Of a stretch of 64,000 nucleotides of DNA, positions 53,946 to 63,017 are shown one piece after another. The position numbers were made by a program, and so were the translations under genes. Location of the stretch: assembly GCA_905221605.1 (NCBI GenBank), contig CAJNDS010000353.1, positions 93,501 to 157,500 of the forward strand, in the 5' to 3' direction. Below the pieces are notes generated by a model, which saw nothing but the letters and a program-made list of their open reading frames with translations, was not told the DNA's origin and ran no database searches. Source of the DNA: Symbiodinium natans. Taxonomy: Eukaryota; Sar; Dinophyceae; Suessiales; Symbiodiniaceae. Positions within the stretch are counted from its first letter, which is position 1. Every line of letters begins with the position of its first letter.

Positions 53946-56900
53946 GCAGCGAACGCGTCACAGTTTTGCAGTATAGCAGGTGGATGTGCACCGTTGGAGC
54001 AGCCAGTTTTTCTGCCTCCTCAGGAGGGTCACAGGCTTCGGCGCCATTGGAGACCGAAGCAAGGAGGCAAGGAGACCCAGGGCAGTCAAGGCCCGCGATT
54101 GAGCCCTGTGGTCAAATATGTTCTAAACAGGCTGGACTCCGCCTGCAAGACTTACACGACCATGGCTCATGATGAGCAAGCCCCAGTTCCCACACATGGG
54201 TTTGGGGCGCAATTTTGCAGCACTCCGAATACTCTCGACTCTGACCGAGGAGCTACTCCCCTGCTCTTACCGGCGGATACGGAGCATGAAGAGAGTTTCT
54301 CCTTCAGCACGCAGGAGCAGCCTGTTTGTGCAGAAGGTACGGCTAGTGTAAACAAGTGGCTTTCGAGGAGTAGGAGAAAGACCACTCCCAGAAAGACAGC
54401 ACTGGCCTTTGTTAAAGCGGAGTCGCCAGTCGGCCTCAGTGGCCCCAAATTCTTTCCCGCGTCCTTGCTAGATGATAGCGACGTGACGCAAACCCCAGCA
54501 ACTTGTACAGCTTCAGTGGGAACCAGACTACCTTCAGGGCATACTGGTCAAAAAACCAGGAAGAAGCATGCCCTTGTGGAACCACGAAACCGAAAGCAAG
54601 CCAAGCTGTGGCACAAGTTAGAGGTTCAACTCGACGGACAGCACGCTATCAGTGCCGAAGCCGAAGAGACGATCATTGAACTAGCGGACCAAGCCCCTCA
54701 GAACGAAGGGCTCTTGGAGCACTGGACCTTGGAGCAGCTTTTCAGCTGTGCTTCTCGAGGCCCGTCGGTAGGGGTATCACCCTTGAGGATGGCTCTCAAG
54801 GACGTGCAACAGCAGCTAAGCCTTCCCTCCAAAGAACCACTTCAAATTCGCTCTTCCAATGTCACCAGTTGGAGGGCGGAAATTGTTACCTGGCTTGACC
54901 AACTCAAGGAGCCGGTTGTGTGCCTTCAAGAAACCCACCTTATCGGAGACTCAAGAGAGTCAGCGGCCCGGAAAGCAGCACGATGCGGCTATGAGTTGCA
55001 TGGCGGGTCGGGCTCCCCTGGTCAAGGGAAAGGAGTCCTCGGAGGTACGGGGATCTTGGTCCGTAAGCATTGGCAAGCCCGGTTCTTAAATCATGTTTCT
55101 TTCGAGGGGGGCGGTTTCACTGCAGTTGCGGTCAGAACAAGACAGGCGGAGATTGCATGCTTCAGCGTCTACTTGCGGTCAGGTGTAGCGTACGATTCGC
55201 ACCCAAACGCTGAAATCCTGTCCCGCCTAATGGCAAATATAAAGGCTCACTCCGGGCACTGGTTTGCCATAGGGGATTGGAATGTGGCTCCAGAGGAGCT
55301 CCTGGCCAGTAACATCCTCAGTGAACTTCAAGCTTACCCGATTGTGACTGGGCAGGCTACGTGTGATAGTGGCAACGAACTTGACTACTGCATCTGCAGC
55401 AGCAAGCTCAGGAGCATCTCCAGCATCGCTGCAGATTGGACTGCTCCACATCGGCCCCACTCTAGCCTGATCCTCACTTGCGATACGATGGGGGGCCAGT
55501 GTAAGGTTTTCCAGCTTCCTGCGTTTGGACCTGTTGGTGAAGTGGCAGGGTGCAGCAGGAAAATGCCGTGCATCACGCATATCAAGTGGATGGGGCGTGA
55601 GATTTCTGATGAAGTCTCGCTGGCATTTGCCGCCCTGGCACAAGAGTGTTCGGCAACGGTGTGTCCCGAAGAAACCGCAGTCCGGGGCATCACCTTGTCA
55701 TTGAAACACGGTCGACTTCTGGCCCCGTCCAAAGTCTATAAGTACACGGACAATCATGCAAAATGGCAGAGGCTGCAGGTCTGGACAAATAAAACCCCCC
55801 AAAAAATCATCAAAGCCGAAGAGCTCGAGAACCTGTTGTCAGGCCTGATTGATTCCGAGGCCCAGGAAATCAATGGCGACAAACAGGCAAAGATCAAATC
55901 CCTTCTCGCCGGGGAAGATGACATCGACACCCGCAAGTGGATCGAGGACGAAGCCTCAAGGGCCCAAAAGGAGCACGTCCGTTGCGACAAGGAGCGTTAC
56001 AAGGAGTGGCTTGACGGCGCCGTTCAGAAAGGAATGAGGCCTCTCTTCCGCGCCATGAAAAGCCATGAATCTGGTCTTGATAGGCCTTTCCAAACAATGG
56101 AACCCATGCTCCGTCCATACTGCCGATTGGCCCAGTGGCAACCGATCTGGCAAGGAGAGTTCGAGCCTGTTCCAACCGTTTTTCCCCTACTGCTCGAAGA
56201 AGCCAAGCGAGAGGCCGAGCTACTCCCTCCGCTAGACCCGCTGGCAATCATGCTCCGCATCAAACGTCTGCCTCTGAAAGCCCCAGGACCAGATGGATGG
56301 ACGATTCCCTTCCTTAAAGCCCTGCCTGAAAAACGGGTCGAGGATCTCACCCATTTCTTTCACCTTGTGGAAAAAACCGGCCAGGCCCCGCATCAGTGGT
56401 GTACCACTCAGGTCACCATGCTTGTTAAGTCGGTAGAGATCGAACGCCCGATTGCTCTATGCCATGTAGCGTACAAGCTTTGGACCCAAGCCAGGTACAA
56501 CCTGGTGGCTGAATGGATGGCCCGCTTTGAGCTTGTAGCTCCGTGGGACGCGGCCCGTCCAGGACAAGCTTGTTTGGACATTTCTGTCCGCAGAGTCTTC
56601 CTCTCCGAAATCAGCCGTTCGAGAGGTTTAAGTCGGGTGAGTATCTTCATCGACCTCACTACTTTTTATGAGACAGTCGAGCATGAGCTGTTGATCCAAC
56701 AAGCCAAAATCCTGGGTTTCCCCCAGGTCGTCCTCAATATAGCGCTCCAGATATATCGAGGCGAAAGACTGATCTCCTCCGAGGGTCGAGTTTCTCACCC
56801 CTTATGGGCCAGCAGGGGCATAATGGCAGGCTGCCCCATAGCCCCTGCCTTGGCAAAGTTGGCATTGTTTCCCACTTGCCAGAAAGTTTACCAGTCGAAC

Positions 56901-59459
56901 CAGATCCAGTCCATGGATGTATGGCTGGACGACATCTCTGTCGATGTCGAGCACCGCGAACCGCAGGCAGCAGCAAGGCAGGCGCTTGCAGTGTTCCGCA
57001 CGCTTCAGTCGGAGCTAGGAGCAGCCAAGCTGCAGCTCAGCATCCGGAAGTCCGCTTTTGTATGCTCTGATGGGTCTGCGGAAAAAGAGCTCCGTAACAG
57101 GAGAAAGGTCAAAGAGCCGCAGGTGCAAAGTCTTGTCAAAGACTTGGGGGCGGATTCGTCTGGAGGCAGAAGGAGGCGGGTAAAGACCTCAAACAGCCGC
57201 ATCCAGAAAGCGGTCAAGAGGAGCGCCAAACTTCACCGGTTAGGGCTAGGCCAGAAAAAGCATGCGACTTTTAAAACCAGCGCCTTTACGGCGGGCACCT
57301 GGGGGCACCAGGCCCAAGGGCTATCTCCAAAGAGAATGAAGGTGGTGAGGGGAATGGCGGTGTCCCACTCCACCAGACTGGCGCTTGGTTCAGCGGACGT
57401 GGTCTTTGATATGGGCGAGTTTAATGTCCAAGACCCGGTTATCCGCATCGTTCTGGAACATTGGGACAGCCTAAGCCGGTGCGTTGCTATCAATGGCCCG
57501 TGTGCGCCACGCTTTCAACAAGCATGGGGGGTAACGTGGAAAAGACTTGCGAGAGCGGCTCACCCCTGGAGACTAGCAGCTGGCCCGATTGCAGCTATGG
57601 TGTGCTATCTTCGCGACATGGGTTTTGAAGCTCCCGCCATGGAAGTATGGTCGAGGCCAGACCTCACCATTAGACTCGAGTGGGGAAACGCCAAAACAGC
57701 ACGGCAGGTGAAGGAGCAGCTGCGTGGAGCCATGCTGCGCGATCGTTGGGGGCGAATTGCAAGCCAGCACGGCGGCGGAGGAGCCGAGCATGGTTTAGAC
57801 TGGTCGACCCACAGGAGCCTGCTGAAAAAGGCCAAAGGGAACACTCTAAAGGTAACAGGGCTACGCATGGTCTGGCAAGGCGCTGTAGCCTTCAATGGAC
57901 ATGGCGGGCACGCGGTGTGCACGAGGTGCGGTGGGGCCAACTCCTTTGTGCATGCGCTCCACACTTGCCCTGCGTGGGCAGCGCACGACATTGGCCCCGA
58001 CCCTGAGTGGAGGAGTAGGGTGGATGCACCAGAATGTTTCTGGCTGAGAGGGCTAGTCCCAGCCCCGCTTACCAAGCACCCTGACCACCCTCCCTTGATC
58101 CTTGAAACCCTTGTTGAAGGAAACCTTGAAGAAGCGGCACAGAGCTGCCAACCAGTCTGGTTTGGTACAGACGGATCAGGAGGACCACAGGCCTCCGATC
58201 CCAGGCTCAGAATGGCAACCTGGAGCTTAGTTGCCATACAGCGCAAGGATGGCCATCTGCCGGCATGCTGCTGGCAAGGCCCGGAGCCGGATCCGGCCTA
58301 CAAGATTGTGGGGTATGCGGTGGGGGCCCTTCAGGTAGGTTTCACGGTCAATGACGCCGAGTCAAAGGCACTTGACTTCCTTTTGGGCCTGTCCAACCAA
58401 AACAATTTTGTTGCCTGCGATAGCAAAATTGCGCTCACCAGACTTAAAAACCCCAACGCCCATTTCCTTTGGCCTAGTATATGGACCGCAGGTCAGGATG
58501 ACCGTAATAGATTAAAACCGGTCTGGACAAAAGGGCACTTAACCAAAGAGGAGCACGCAGCCAGGCACGGCACCGGCTCCCTATGGGCCTGGGAAGCCAA
58601 CAGACATGCAGACTGGCTGTGCGGTCAGAAGGCCAAAGAGATTCTGTCACAAGAGCATGTGGCAAAAGTCAAGCAAATTGACAGCACTGCACGAGAGATC
58701 TCCACTTTCTTAGGAAAGCGAGCTGAGTTCCTCCTCGCCAACTGCCCGCTGCCCTCAGCAAATGAGGTCAAATTTGAGCGAAAGGCTAAGGCCAAGGTCG
58801 CGCCTCCCTCCAAAAAAGGACCCAATAAAAAACAGCTTCTTTTGCATGCAGTCAAGGAGGCGAATCCTCAGACCATGCACAATTGGAAAATCTCTAGCGG
58901 AGAAAGCACCAACAACCTGTGCATCAAGTGCGAAGGGTGCGGGCTTTACGTGCAACAAGTCGATCCGCATGAGGTGGTTGTGCACGTTCTTCAGTTCCCG
59001 TGCCAGAGTCTGCCTGTGCCCACCTCGACTCCGTGGGGCTTTCATGTGTCTCACCACATGATCAACCTTGGAGAGTCAGTGGTATGCAAAAAGTGTGGCG
59101 CTTTCCAAGCTGTCAGAATCCTAAAGGCCAAACCGGGATGTCAAGGTAGGTGCAGCCAGGTCTGCAAGAAGCCTAACAGCAAATTCCAAGAAGCCCAAAA
59201 AAGAAGCCTAGACCCCAAGGCTGGCGTGAAAGCCTTCTTCGGCTTGAGGCAGAGTTGCTCGCCCCATCCCGCAGCCGTTGTGCCTTCAAACACTAGCGTC
59301 AGTGAAGCAGTGGCAAGTAGCAGCACAGGAGAGTCTCTCCCTCAGATTCCTCCTTTGCCTCCTCAGACCACACCCGCTTTTCCCAAGCCTAAAGCAAAAA
59401 TTAAAGCCAAAGCAAAAAAGGATGGCCTGACACAAACCGCTCTCTCTTTTAGGAAGTGA
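53895..59459 (+). CDS. Retroelement polymerase: APE endonuclease, RT, RNase H, zinc fingers
   Basis: About 1,854 codons open from the ORF1 stop to TGA 59457. The first in-frame ATG is only at 54162 (ACCATGG, good context), so expression is by readthrough from ORF1 or by re-initiation there. Domains by nucleotide position: APE-type endonuclease 54840-55470 with SSNVTSW, QETHL, GDWN, ELDYCI and PHSSLIL; reverse transcriptase about 56230-57080 with KAPGPDGW, FIDLTTFYETV, GIMAGCPIAP and WLDDI (both catalytic Asp kept); a zinc knuckle CTRCGG-HALHTC near 57918-57972; RNase H 58160-58630 with TDGSG, NDAESK, ACDSK and NRHADW (all four acidic residues present); then a cysteine-rich tail from 58890 with CIKCEGC, CKKCG and CQGRCSQVC, and a Lys-rich end. 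No frameshift was found, so this copy may be active. Confidence 0.88.
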   Translation, partial: GTGPQWSEARHSLWQGPAANASQFCSIAGGCAPLEQPVFLPPQEGHRLRRHWRPKQGGKETQGSQGPRLSPVVKYVLNRLDSACKTYTTMAHDEQAPVPTHGFGAQFCSTPNTLDSDRGATPLLLPADTEHEESFSFSTQEQPVCAEGTASVNKWLSRSRRKTTPRKTALAFVKAESPVGLSGPKFFPASLLDDSDVTQTPATCTASVGTRLPSGHTGQKTRKKHALVEPRNRKQAKLWHKLEVQLDGQHAISAEAEETIIELADQAPQNEGLLEHWTLEQLFSCASRGPSVGVSPLRMALKDVQQQLSLPSKEPLQIRSSNVTSWRAEIVTWLDQLKEPVVCLQETHLIGDSRESAARKAARCGYELHGGSGSPGQGKGVLGGTGILVRKHWQARFLNHVSFEGGGFTAVAVRTRQAEIACFSVYLRSGVAYDSHPNAEILSRLMANIKAHSGHWFAIGDWNVAPEELLASNILSELQAYPIVTGQATCDSGNELDYCICSSKLRSISSIAADWTAPHRPHSSLILTCDTMGGQCKVFQLPAFGPVGEVAGCSRKMPCITHIKWMGREISDEVSLAFAALAQECSATVCPEETAVRGITLSLKHGRLLAPSKVYKYTDNHAKWQRLQVWTNKTPQKIIKAEELENLLSGLIDSEAQEINGDKQAKIKSLLAGEDDIDTRKWIEDEASRAQKEHVRCDKERYKEWLDGAVQKGMRPLFRAMKSHESGLDRPFQTMEPMLRPYCRLAQWQPIWQGEFEPVPTVFPLLLEEAKREAELLPPLDPLAIMLRIKRLPLKAPGPDGWTIPFLKALPEKRVEDLTHFFHLVEKTGQAPHQWCTTQVTMLVKSVEIERPIALCHVAYKLWTQARYNLVAEWMARFELVAPWDAARPGQACLDISVRRVFLSEISRSRGLSRVSIFIDLTTFYETVEHELLIQQAKILGFPQVVLNIALQIYRGERLISSEGRVSHPLWASRGIMAGCPIAPALAKLALFPTCQKVYQSNQIQSMDVWLDDISVDVEHREPQAAARQALAVFRTLQSELGAAKLQLSIRKSAFVCSDGSAEKELRNRRKVKEPQVQSLVKDLGADSSGGRRRRVKTSNSRIQKAVKRSAKLHRLGLGQKKHATFKTSAFTAGTWGHQAQGLSPKRMKVVRGMAVSHSTRLALGSADVVFDMGEFNVQDPVIRIVLEHWDSLSRCVAINGPCAPRFQQAWGVTWKRLARAAHPWRLAAGPIAAMVCYLRDMGFEAPAMEVWSRPDLTIRLEWGNAKTARQVKEQLRGAMLRDRWGRIASQHGGGGAEHGLDWSTHRSLLKKAKGNTLKVTGLRMVWQGAVAFNGHGGHAVCTRCGGANSFVHALHTCPAWAAHDIGPDPEWRSRVDAPECFWLRGLVPAPLTKHPDHPPLILETLVEGNLEEAAQSCQPVWFGTDGSGGPQASDPRLRMATWSLVAIQRKDGHLPACCWQGPEPDPAYKIVGYAVGALQVGFTVNDAESKALDFLLGLSNQNNFVACDSKIALTRLKNPNAHFLWPSIWTAGQDDRNRLKPVWTKGHLTKEEHAARHGTGSLWAWEANRHADWLCGQKAKEILSQEHVAKVKQIDSTAREISTFLGKRAEFLLANCPLPSANEVKFERKAKAKVAPPSKKGPNKKQLLLHAVKEANPQTMHNWKISSGESTNNLCIKCEGCGLYVQQVDPHEVVVHVLQFPCQSLPVPTSTPWGFHVSHHMINLGESVVCKKCGAFQAVRILKAKPGCQGRCSQVCKKPNSKFQEAQKRSLDPKAGVKAFFGLRQSCSPHPAAVVPSNTSVSEAVASSSTGESLPQIPPLPPQTTPAFPKPKAKIKAKAKKDGLTQTALSFRK

Positions 59460-59462
59460 GCT

Positions 59463-60893
59463 ATGGGAAAAGGATGGAAGAAAGGACACGGCAAATCCAA
59501 AGGCCTCAAAGGCAAGCAATCAAGATTGCCACAAGAAGAGCTGGATGCAGCATGGGAGGTGAACATGGAAAGAAGCGCGCGAGATCTCCCTACAAAAAGC
59601 CCCGGCTCGATCTCCAGGAGTAAAGCAAGGAGCCATGCTAGGCATCTTGCCTTAGCGGAAAGCGATGCGCGTTTCCGGGCGAACTCAACACCTCGCCCTA
59701 CACCACCTGCTCCTCCGCCATGCAGGCGAGGCCAGGAGGAAGACGTGCCCGAAGATCCTTCGGATGCAACCCAGGAGTGGCGCTCCGATCAGCTTTCCCC
59801 CTGGGAACGAAGGGTCAAGTTAAGAAGCTCCTCTGATTCAAGCGGGCACAGAAGGGAAGAGTTTCTCTCCCGAAATGCGGCTCCTCTGCCAAACTCCTCC
59901 TCATTGAACCCTGGGCGCCCTGTCGCCCACGCGGAGGTTGAGGATCTCACCTCTCTTCTTGACCCCGCAAGCTTTCCCGAGAGCTCAGGGTGGCCCCAGG
60001 ACAACCAAGCATCCGAGGCAAACCCTCAGACAGTTAGAGCGACTAGTTCAGGAAGAAACGTCGCAGTGGCAGCAGACGAGCGTCAGAGGGCAGATCCACA
60101 GGAAGCCGCGTTCCACTTTCAAGGCCAGTGGAAGGCACACCGCGGCAAGCCAAAGGAACCTCTGCACTATCTTCCTGTCAACCTAGTCATGATCCATGAC
60201 GTCACCCACAGCCTCCATGTTCGGGACACCATGGATCTGACTATGCTCATGTTCGGCCGTACGCGAGTAGCCTATGTAGCCGAATCGGCTCCCCTGGTGT
60301 GGAAATTTTCGGATGAAAGCCAAGCCGAAGAGGAGCGCATCAGTAATATCTTTCCCCGGTTGACGGCGAAGGTCTACTGGTATGGGCTTGTGCGCATCCG
60401 CCTGCTGTGGCAGGGTGGAGAGCAGGTGTTTCCATTTTACATGTCGCTGCAGGAGCGATGTGTTCCAGGGGTTGAGGTTCTCACCCGATTCGGCGCTGGA
60501 AGCCAGAGTTGCTTCCAGTTCTTGTGCTACATGGCCATCATTTTGGCCTATCTTCGAGCTGAAGGGTGGACCCTCCGCGATTTGGGACCGCTAAATGTAG
60601 CCGTGAGTCGTACCACGGCAAATTCCCCCCATCCGAGGCTCATTTTCTTCGACACGAACGAATGGACATGGGAAGGAAAAGAAGCCAAACACAGCTGGAC
60701 AGGCTTTTGGTCGCTTGTGGCGGATTTCAGCCCTTCACGCCAAGGCTGGCTTCGCGACAAGCTCAGACACGTTGGCGTGTACCCTAGGTGGTGCGCGGAA
60801 ACGCTGTTAATGGAGTGTCAGCCCTTCTGGAGCCATCTCAGCGAACAGGGCATTATCGACTCGGGAGGGCCCTGTTTCAGTGATCTGCGATGA
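59463..60893 (+). CDS. Retroelement protein-kinase-like protein (full copy)
   Basis: 476 residues, intact, in the same frame as the polymerase and separated from it by TGA-GCT. The same kinase-like landmarks as in the truncated copy are present: VWKF, LRDLGPLN and FFDTNEW. Of the 21 differences between copies, only six fall in the last 260 residues and most of these are conservative (V/I, F/Y, A/S). This points to selection on the fold. The basic N-terminus could bind RNA. No retroelement ORF of this kind is known to me. The close stop-start spacing suggests re-initiation, with readthrough as an alternative. Confidence 0.65.
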   Translation: MGKGWKKGHGKSKGLKGKQSRLPQEELDAAWEVNMERSARDLPTKSPGSISRSKARSHARHLALAESDARFRANSTPRPTPPAPPPCRRGQEEDVPEDPSDATQEWRSDQLSPWERRVKLRSSSDSSGHRREEFLSRNAAPLPNSSSLNPGRPVAHAEVEDLTSLLDPASFPESSGWPQDNQASEANPQTVRATSSGRNVAVAADERQRADPQEAAFHFQGQWKAHRGKPKEPLHYLPVNLVMIHDVTHSLHVRDTMDLTMLMFGRTRVAYVAESAPLVWKFSDESQAEEERISNIFPRLTAKVYWYGLVRIRLLWQGGEQVFPFYMSLQERCVPGVEVLTRFGAGSQSCFQFLCYMAIILAYLRAEGWTLRDLGPLNVAVSRTTANSPHPRLIFFDTNEWTWEGKEAKHSWTGFWSLVADFSPSRQGWLRDKLRHVGVYPRWCAETLLMECQPFWSHLSEQGIIDSGGPCFSDLR

Positions 60894-61279
60894 GCCAGAA
60901 GGTGAGTTTCTCCCTGAGCTGCGGCGAGAATCTTGTCAAGTCTGTCAAGACTCTGAGGGATGGTGAGGTTCTCCCTGCCCGTAGCTCTTTCCGTAGCATC
61001 TCGGATGCCTTCACAAGCACGGCCGTGTTTAGCAGGCCAAGGCATTCCCGAGAGTAGTTGTTCTCACGTTTCACCTTAACTTCCAGGGACTTTGGTCCCG
61101 AAGAGCCTAATTGGCTAGCGACGTGGCCCGCTTTCGAGTGATATATGTGACCTGGCTCAAGATCTCGGCTCAACCCCGGTGGGGTGCACAGGTAGCAGAG
61201 CGGTAGCTGTGTGAACCAGCCTCGAGTCCCCTAACTGTTTTGGGTACCAGGCCTGTTTATCACAGCCTTCATTTGAGCC
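60894..61279 (+). other. 3' flank of full element
   Basis: Similar to 52247-52610 with small indels. Contains two hairpins (60904 and 60965), the phrase TGGCTCAAG, and a CTCAACCCCGGTGGGGTGCA block. Near 61253 similarity to the first copy fades. Confidence 0.6.
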
Positions 61280-62095
61280 ATGTCCAGAGCACCTGTGCAG
61301 TCGAGATCCTCACTGCCAGCAAGTGACGGGTTGGAGTCTTCTCACCCAACTTGCGATGCAGAGAGCCAGAAAGAAGGCACGGCCCGACTGGAGGGCGAAG
61401 CAGCCCGGCTTGGGGAACTCTTCCCTTATGCGAGTCCTCTTACAGCCGGCTGCGGAGTTTCTCCAGCCTTGGAAGACCAGGTAATTTGCGCGAGCAGCCT
61501 GGCAAGTGCAGAGCGAACTTGGGCCCATAGAGCCAATTGTGGCTCCAGCCAAGGCAGGACTTTCCACCAAGCACTCTGCTTTCGCTGGTTTCACAAGGGC
61601 CGGAAAGAATGGCTGCTCCTCTCAGAGGATGGCAGCGTGTATTTTGTTCGCACCAGTAAATCCGGCAAAACAGTCAGAGCCGGACCTTGTGGGCAATGGC
61701 GATGCATGGAAGACCCAGCAGAGCTCCACGGGGGAACGGGGGGCGACCCGCCCGTGCAGTGGCTTCGCCTGTTAAACTTTAACTGCACTGGCTGTGGTAA
61801 TATTCCAACCCATAACCTCAGTTTCGTGCCAGGTCCTGGGAAAAGGCAACCAGCGATCTTGCACGGAGAGGATGGAAGACGCATCGAGCTCCACTGTGCC
61901 CTTTGTCTTGAAAACTTTCTAGCTTGCACGTGGAGCTGGCCGAGTTTTGACCAAGCAGTTAGGAGACCGGTGTTCCTGGACGACGCTTCCCTTGCTGACT
62001 TGCGTCAGTTAAGGTCACCAAGTTACGCAGCCCGCAGAGCCTTCGCTGGTTCCGCTGTCTTCTGCAGCCAGCGCACATGGCTGGACCTTCCTTGA
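61280..62095 (+). CDS. Retroelement-associated zinc-binding protein, unknown
   Basis: 271 residues from ATG at 61280 (GAGCCATGTCC) to TGA. A Glu/Ser-rich N-terminus is followed by a core with two CxxC pairs, C169/C172 (NCTGCG) and C206/C209 (HCALC), about 33 residues apart, probably one zinc site. The layout (CxxC, hydrophobic strand, long gap, CxxC) recalls the cysteine-rich tail of the polymerase, but I see no real sequence match. It stands where a new element would begin after the full copy and contains one of the GAG-NNN-CTC hairpins (61455), so it probably belongs to a related element rather than to a host gene. The equivalent place downstream of the truncated copy has ATC instead of this ATG. 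Confidence 0.5.
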   Translation: MSRAPVQSRSSLPASDGLESSHPTCDAESQKEGTARLEGEAARLGELFPYASPLTAGCGVSPALEDQVICASSLASAERTWAHRANCGSSQGRTFHQALCFRWFHKGRKEWLLLSEDGSVYFVRTSKSGKTVRAGPCGQWRCMEDPAELHGGTGGDPPVQWLRLLNFNCTGCGNIPTHNLSFVPGPGKRQPAILHGEDGRRIELHCALCLENFLACTWSWPSFDQAVRRPVFLDDASLADLRQLRSPSYAARRAFAGSAVFCSQRTWLDLP

Positions 62096-62966
62096 GGAAG
62101 GGTGTTCTCAGGATCCAGACTCCCCAGAAGAAGCATGCAGCAGTGATTGGCAAGTGTGTGGCTTTGAAGATTTGGAAGACATCCCATGGGAGGTCTGACC
62201 TACTACAGCCCCAACCCACCCAAATTGCAGGAGCTTTGCCCTGCCAGAATCAAGGGCGAGACTCTCTCCTCCGGAATCATTTCACCCAGGGTGAGGCTTC
62301 TCCCCGTTTCAATCAGTGACGGTCTTTCGAGTCCGTTCCCAAACTGTGAGTGCCTCAGGGCACCAAAGAGAATCTTGCATAGGATTGGATCATGCCTTGA
62401 TCGCATAAGGTTGCAGGTGTAAGAATGCAAGCAAGCAAGTGCTCAGTCCCGGCACATACCCAGATCCATCCATCGGAATATTCGCAGTCGTTCCGTTGGT
62501 CACCCTGCAGGACAAGCCGCCTTGATGTGGCTTCAGTACAGCCTGACACCGGTTTGGCCCCCTTGTTCGGTCTGTTGAGCAGACCGCTGGACCGGGTTTT
62601 CGGGCTCAGGAGCTTGCGGGTCTTCCACAGGCCCAACACGGGGTTCTCGCAAACACAGCGCCCGAAAGGATAACGTTAGAACCGGACCCTGAAGATCCTC
62701 ACTGGTTGATGAGGGGAGGGTGCGCGCTGAGATGTTGGGGAACGGACGAGGATCCTAGTACTTTCCGGCCGGTTGTGGCCGAGGGCAAGCTGCCCGGCAT
62801 CAGTTTGGGGTTACCCGTGTTTGGCCTGCCGAGGATTTCCTTTGTTTTTCCTGCAGGGTGTGTTGTTTTCTCCTGTTGGTGCAAGCCCTGCCAGGAGAAT
62901 GCCTAGCGGCAGGCGTTGTTTGTTAGGGACCATAACTTAGGCTGACGGACAGCCAGTGGCACCAGA
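62096..62966 (+). other. Element-related sequence, no clear ORF
   Basis: Carries two hairpin motifs (62258 and 62293) and many short open frames without recognisable domains. The presence of the motifs suggests that it is derived from the same element family. Confidence 0.4.
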
Positions 62967-63017
62967 TTGCGGAGGTTAAAGGCTGTGGCTCGGAGCCCGA
63001 AAGCCGTCCCAACTGTG

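Larger units (their letters stand above)
52609..61251 (+). mobile_element. Full-length LINE-type (non-LTR) retroelement, about 8.6 kb
   Basis: Runs from the 5' flank of ORF1 through ORF1 (53076), polymerase (to 59459), kinase-like ORF (59463-60893) and 3' flank to the point where similarity with the truncated copy ends. APE-type endonuclease, RT and RNase H in one protein place it among I-like non-LTR elements. The distance between equivalent points of the two copies is about 8,647 bp, so they lie head to tail. Both edges are approximate: no LTRs, poly-A or target-site duplications were seen, and related sequence continues to at least 63.4 kb. Confidence 0.75.

Noticed and set aside
53994-53996. 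TTG at 53994 as the polymerase start codon
   Set aside because: The frame is open upstream to the ORF1 stop, and TTG has no support as a start in a eukaryote; readthrough or ATG 54162 is more likely.
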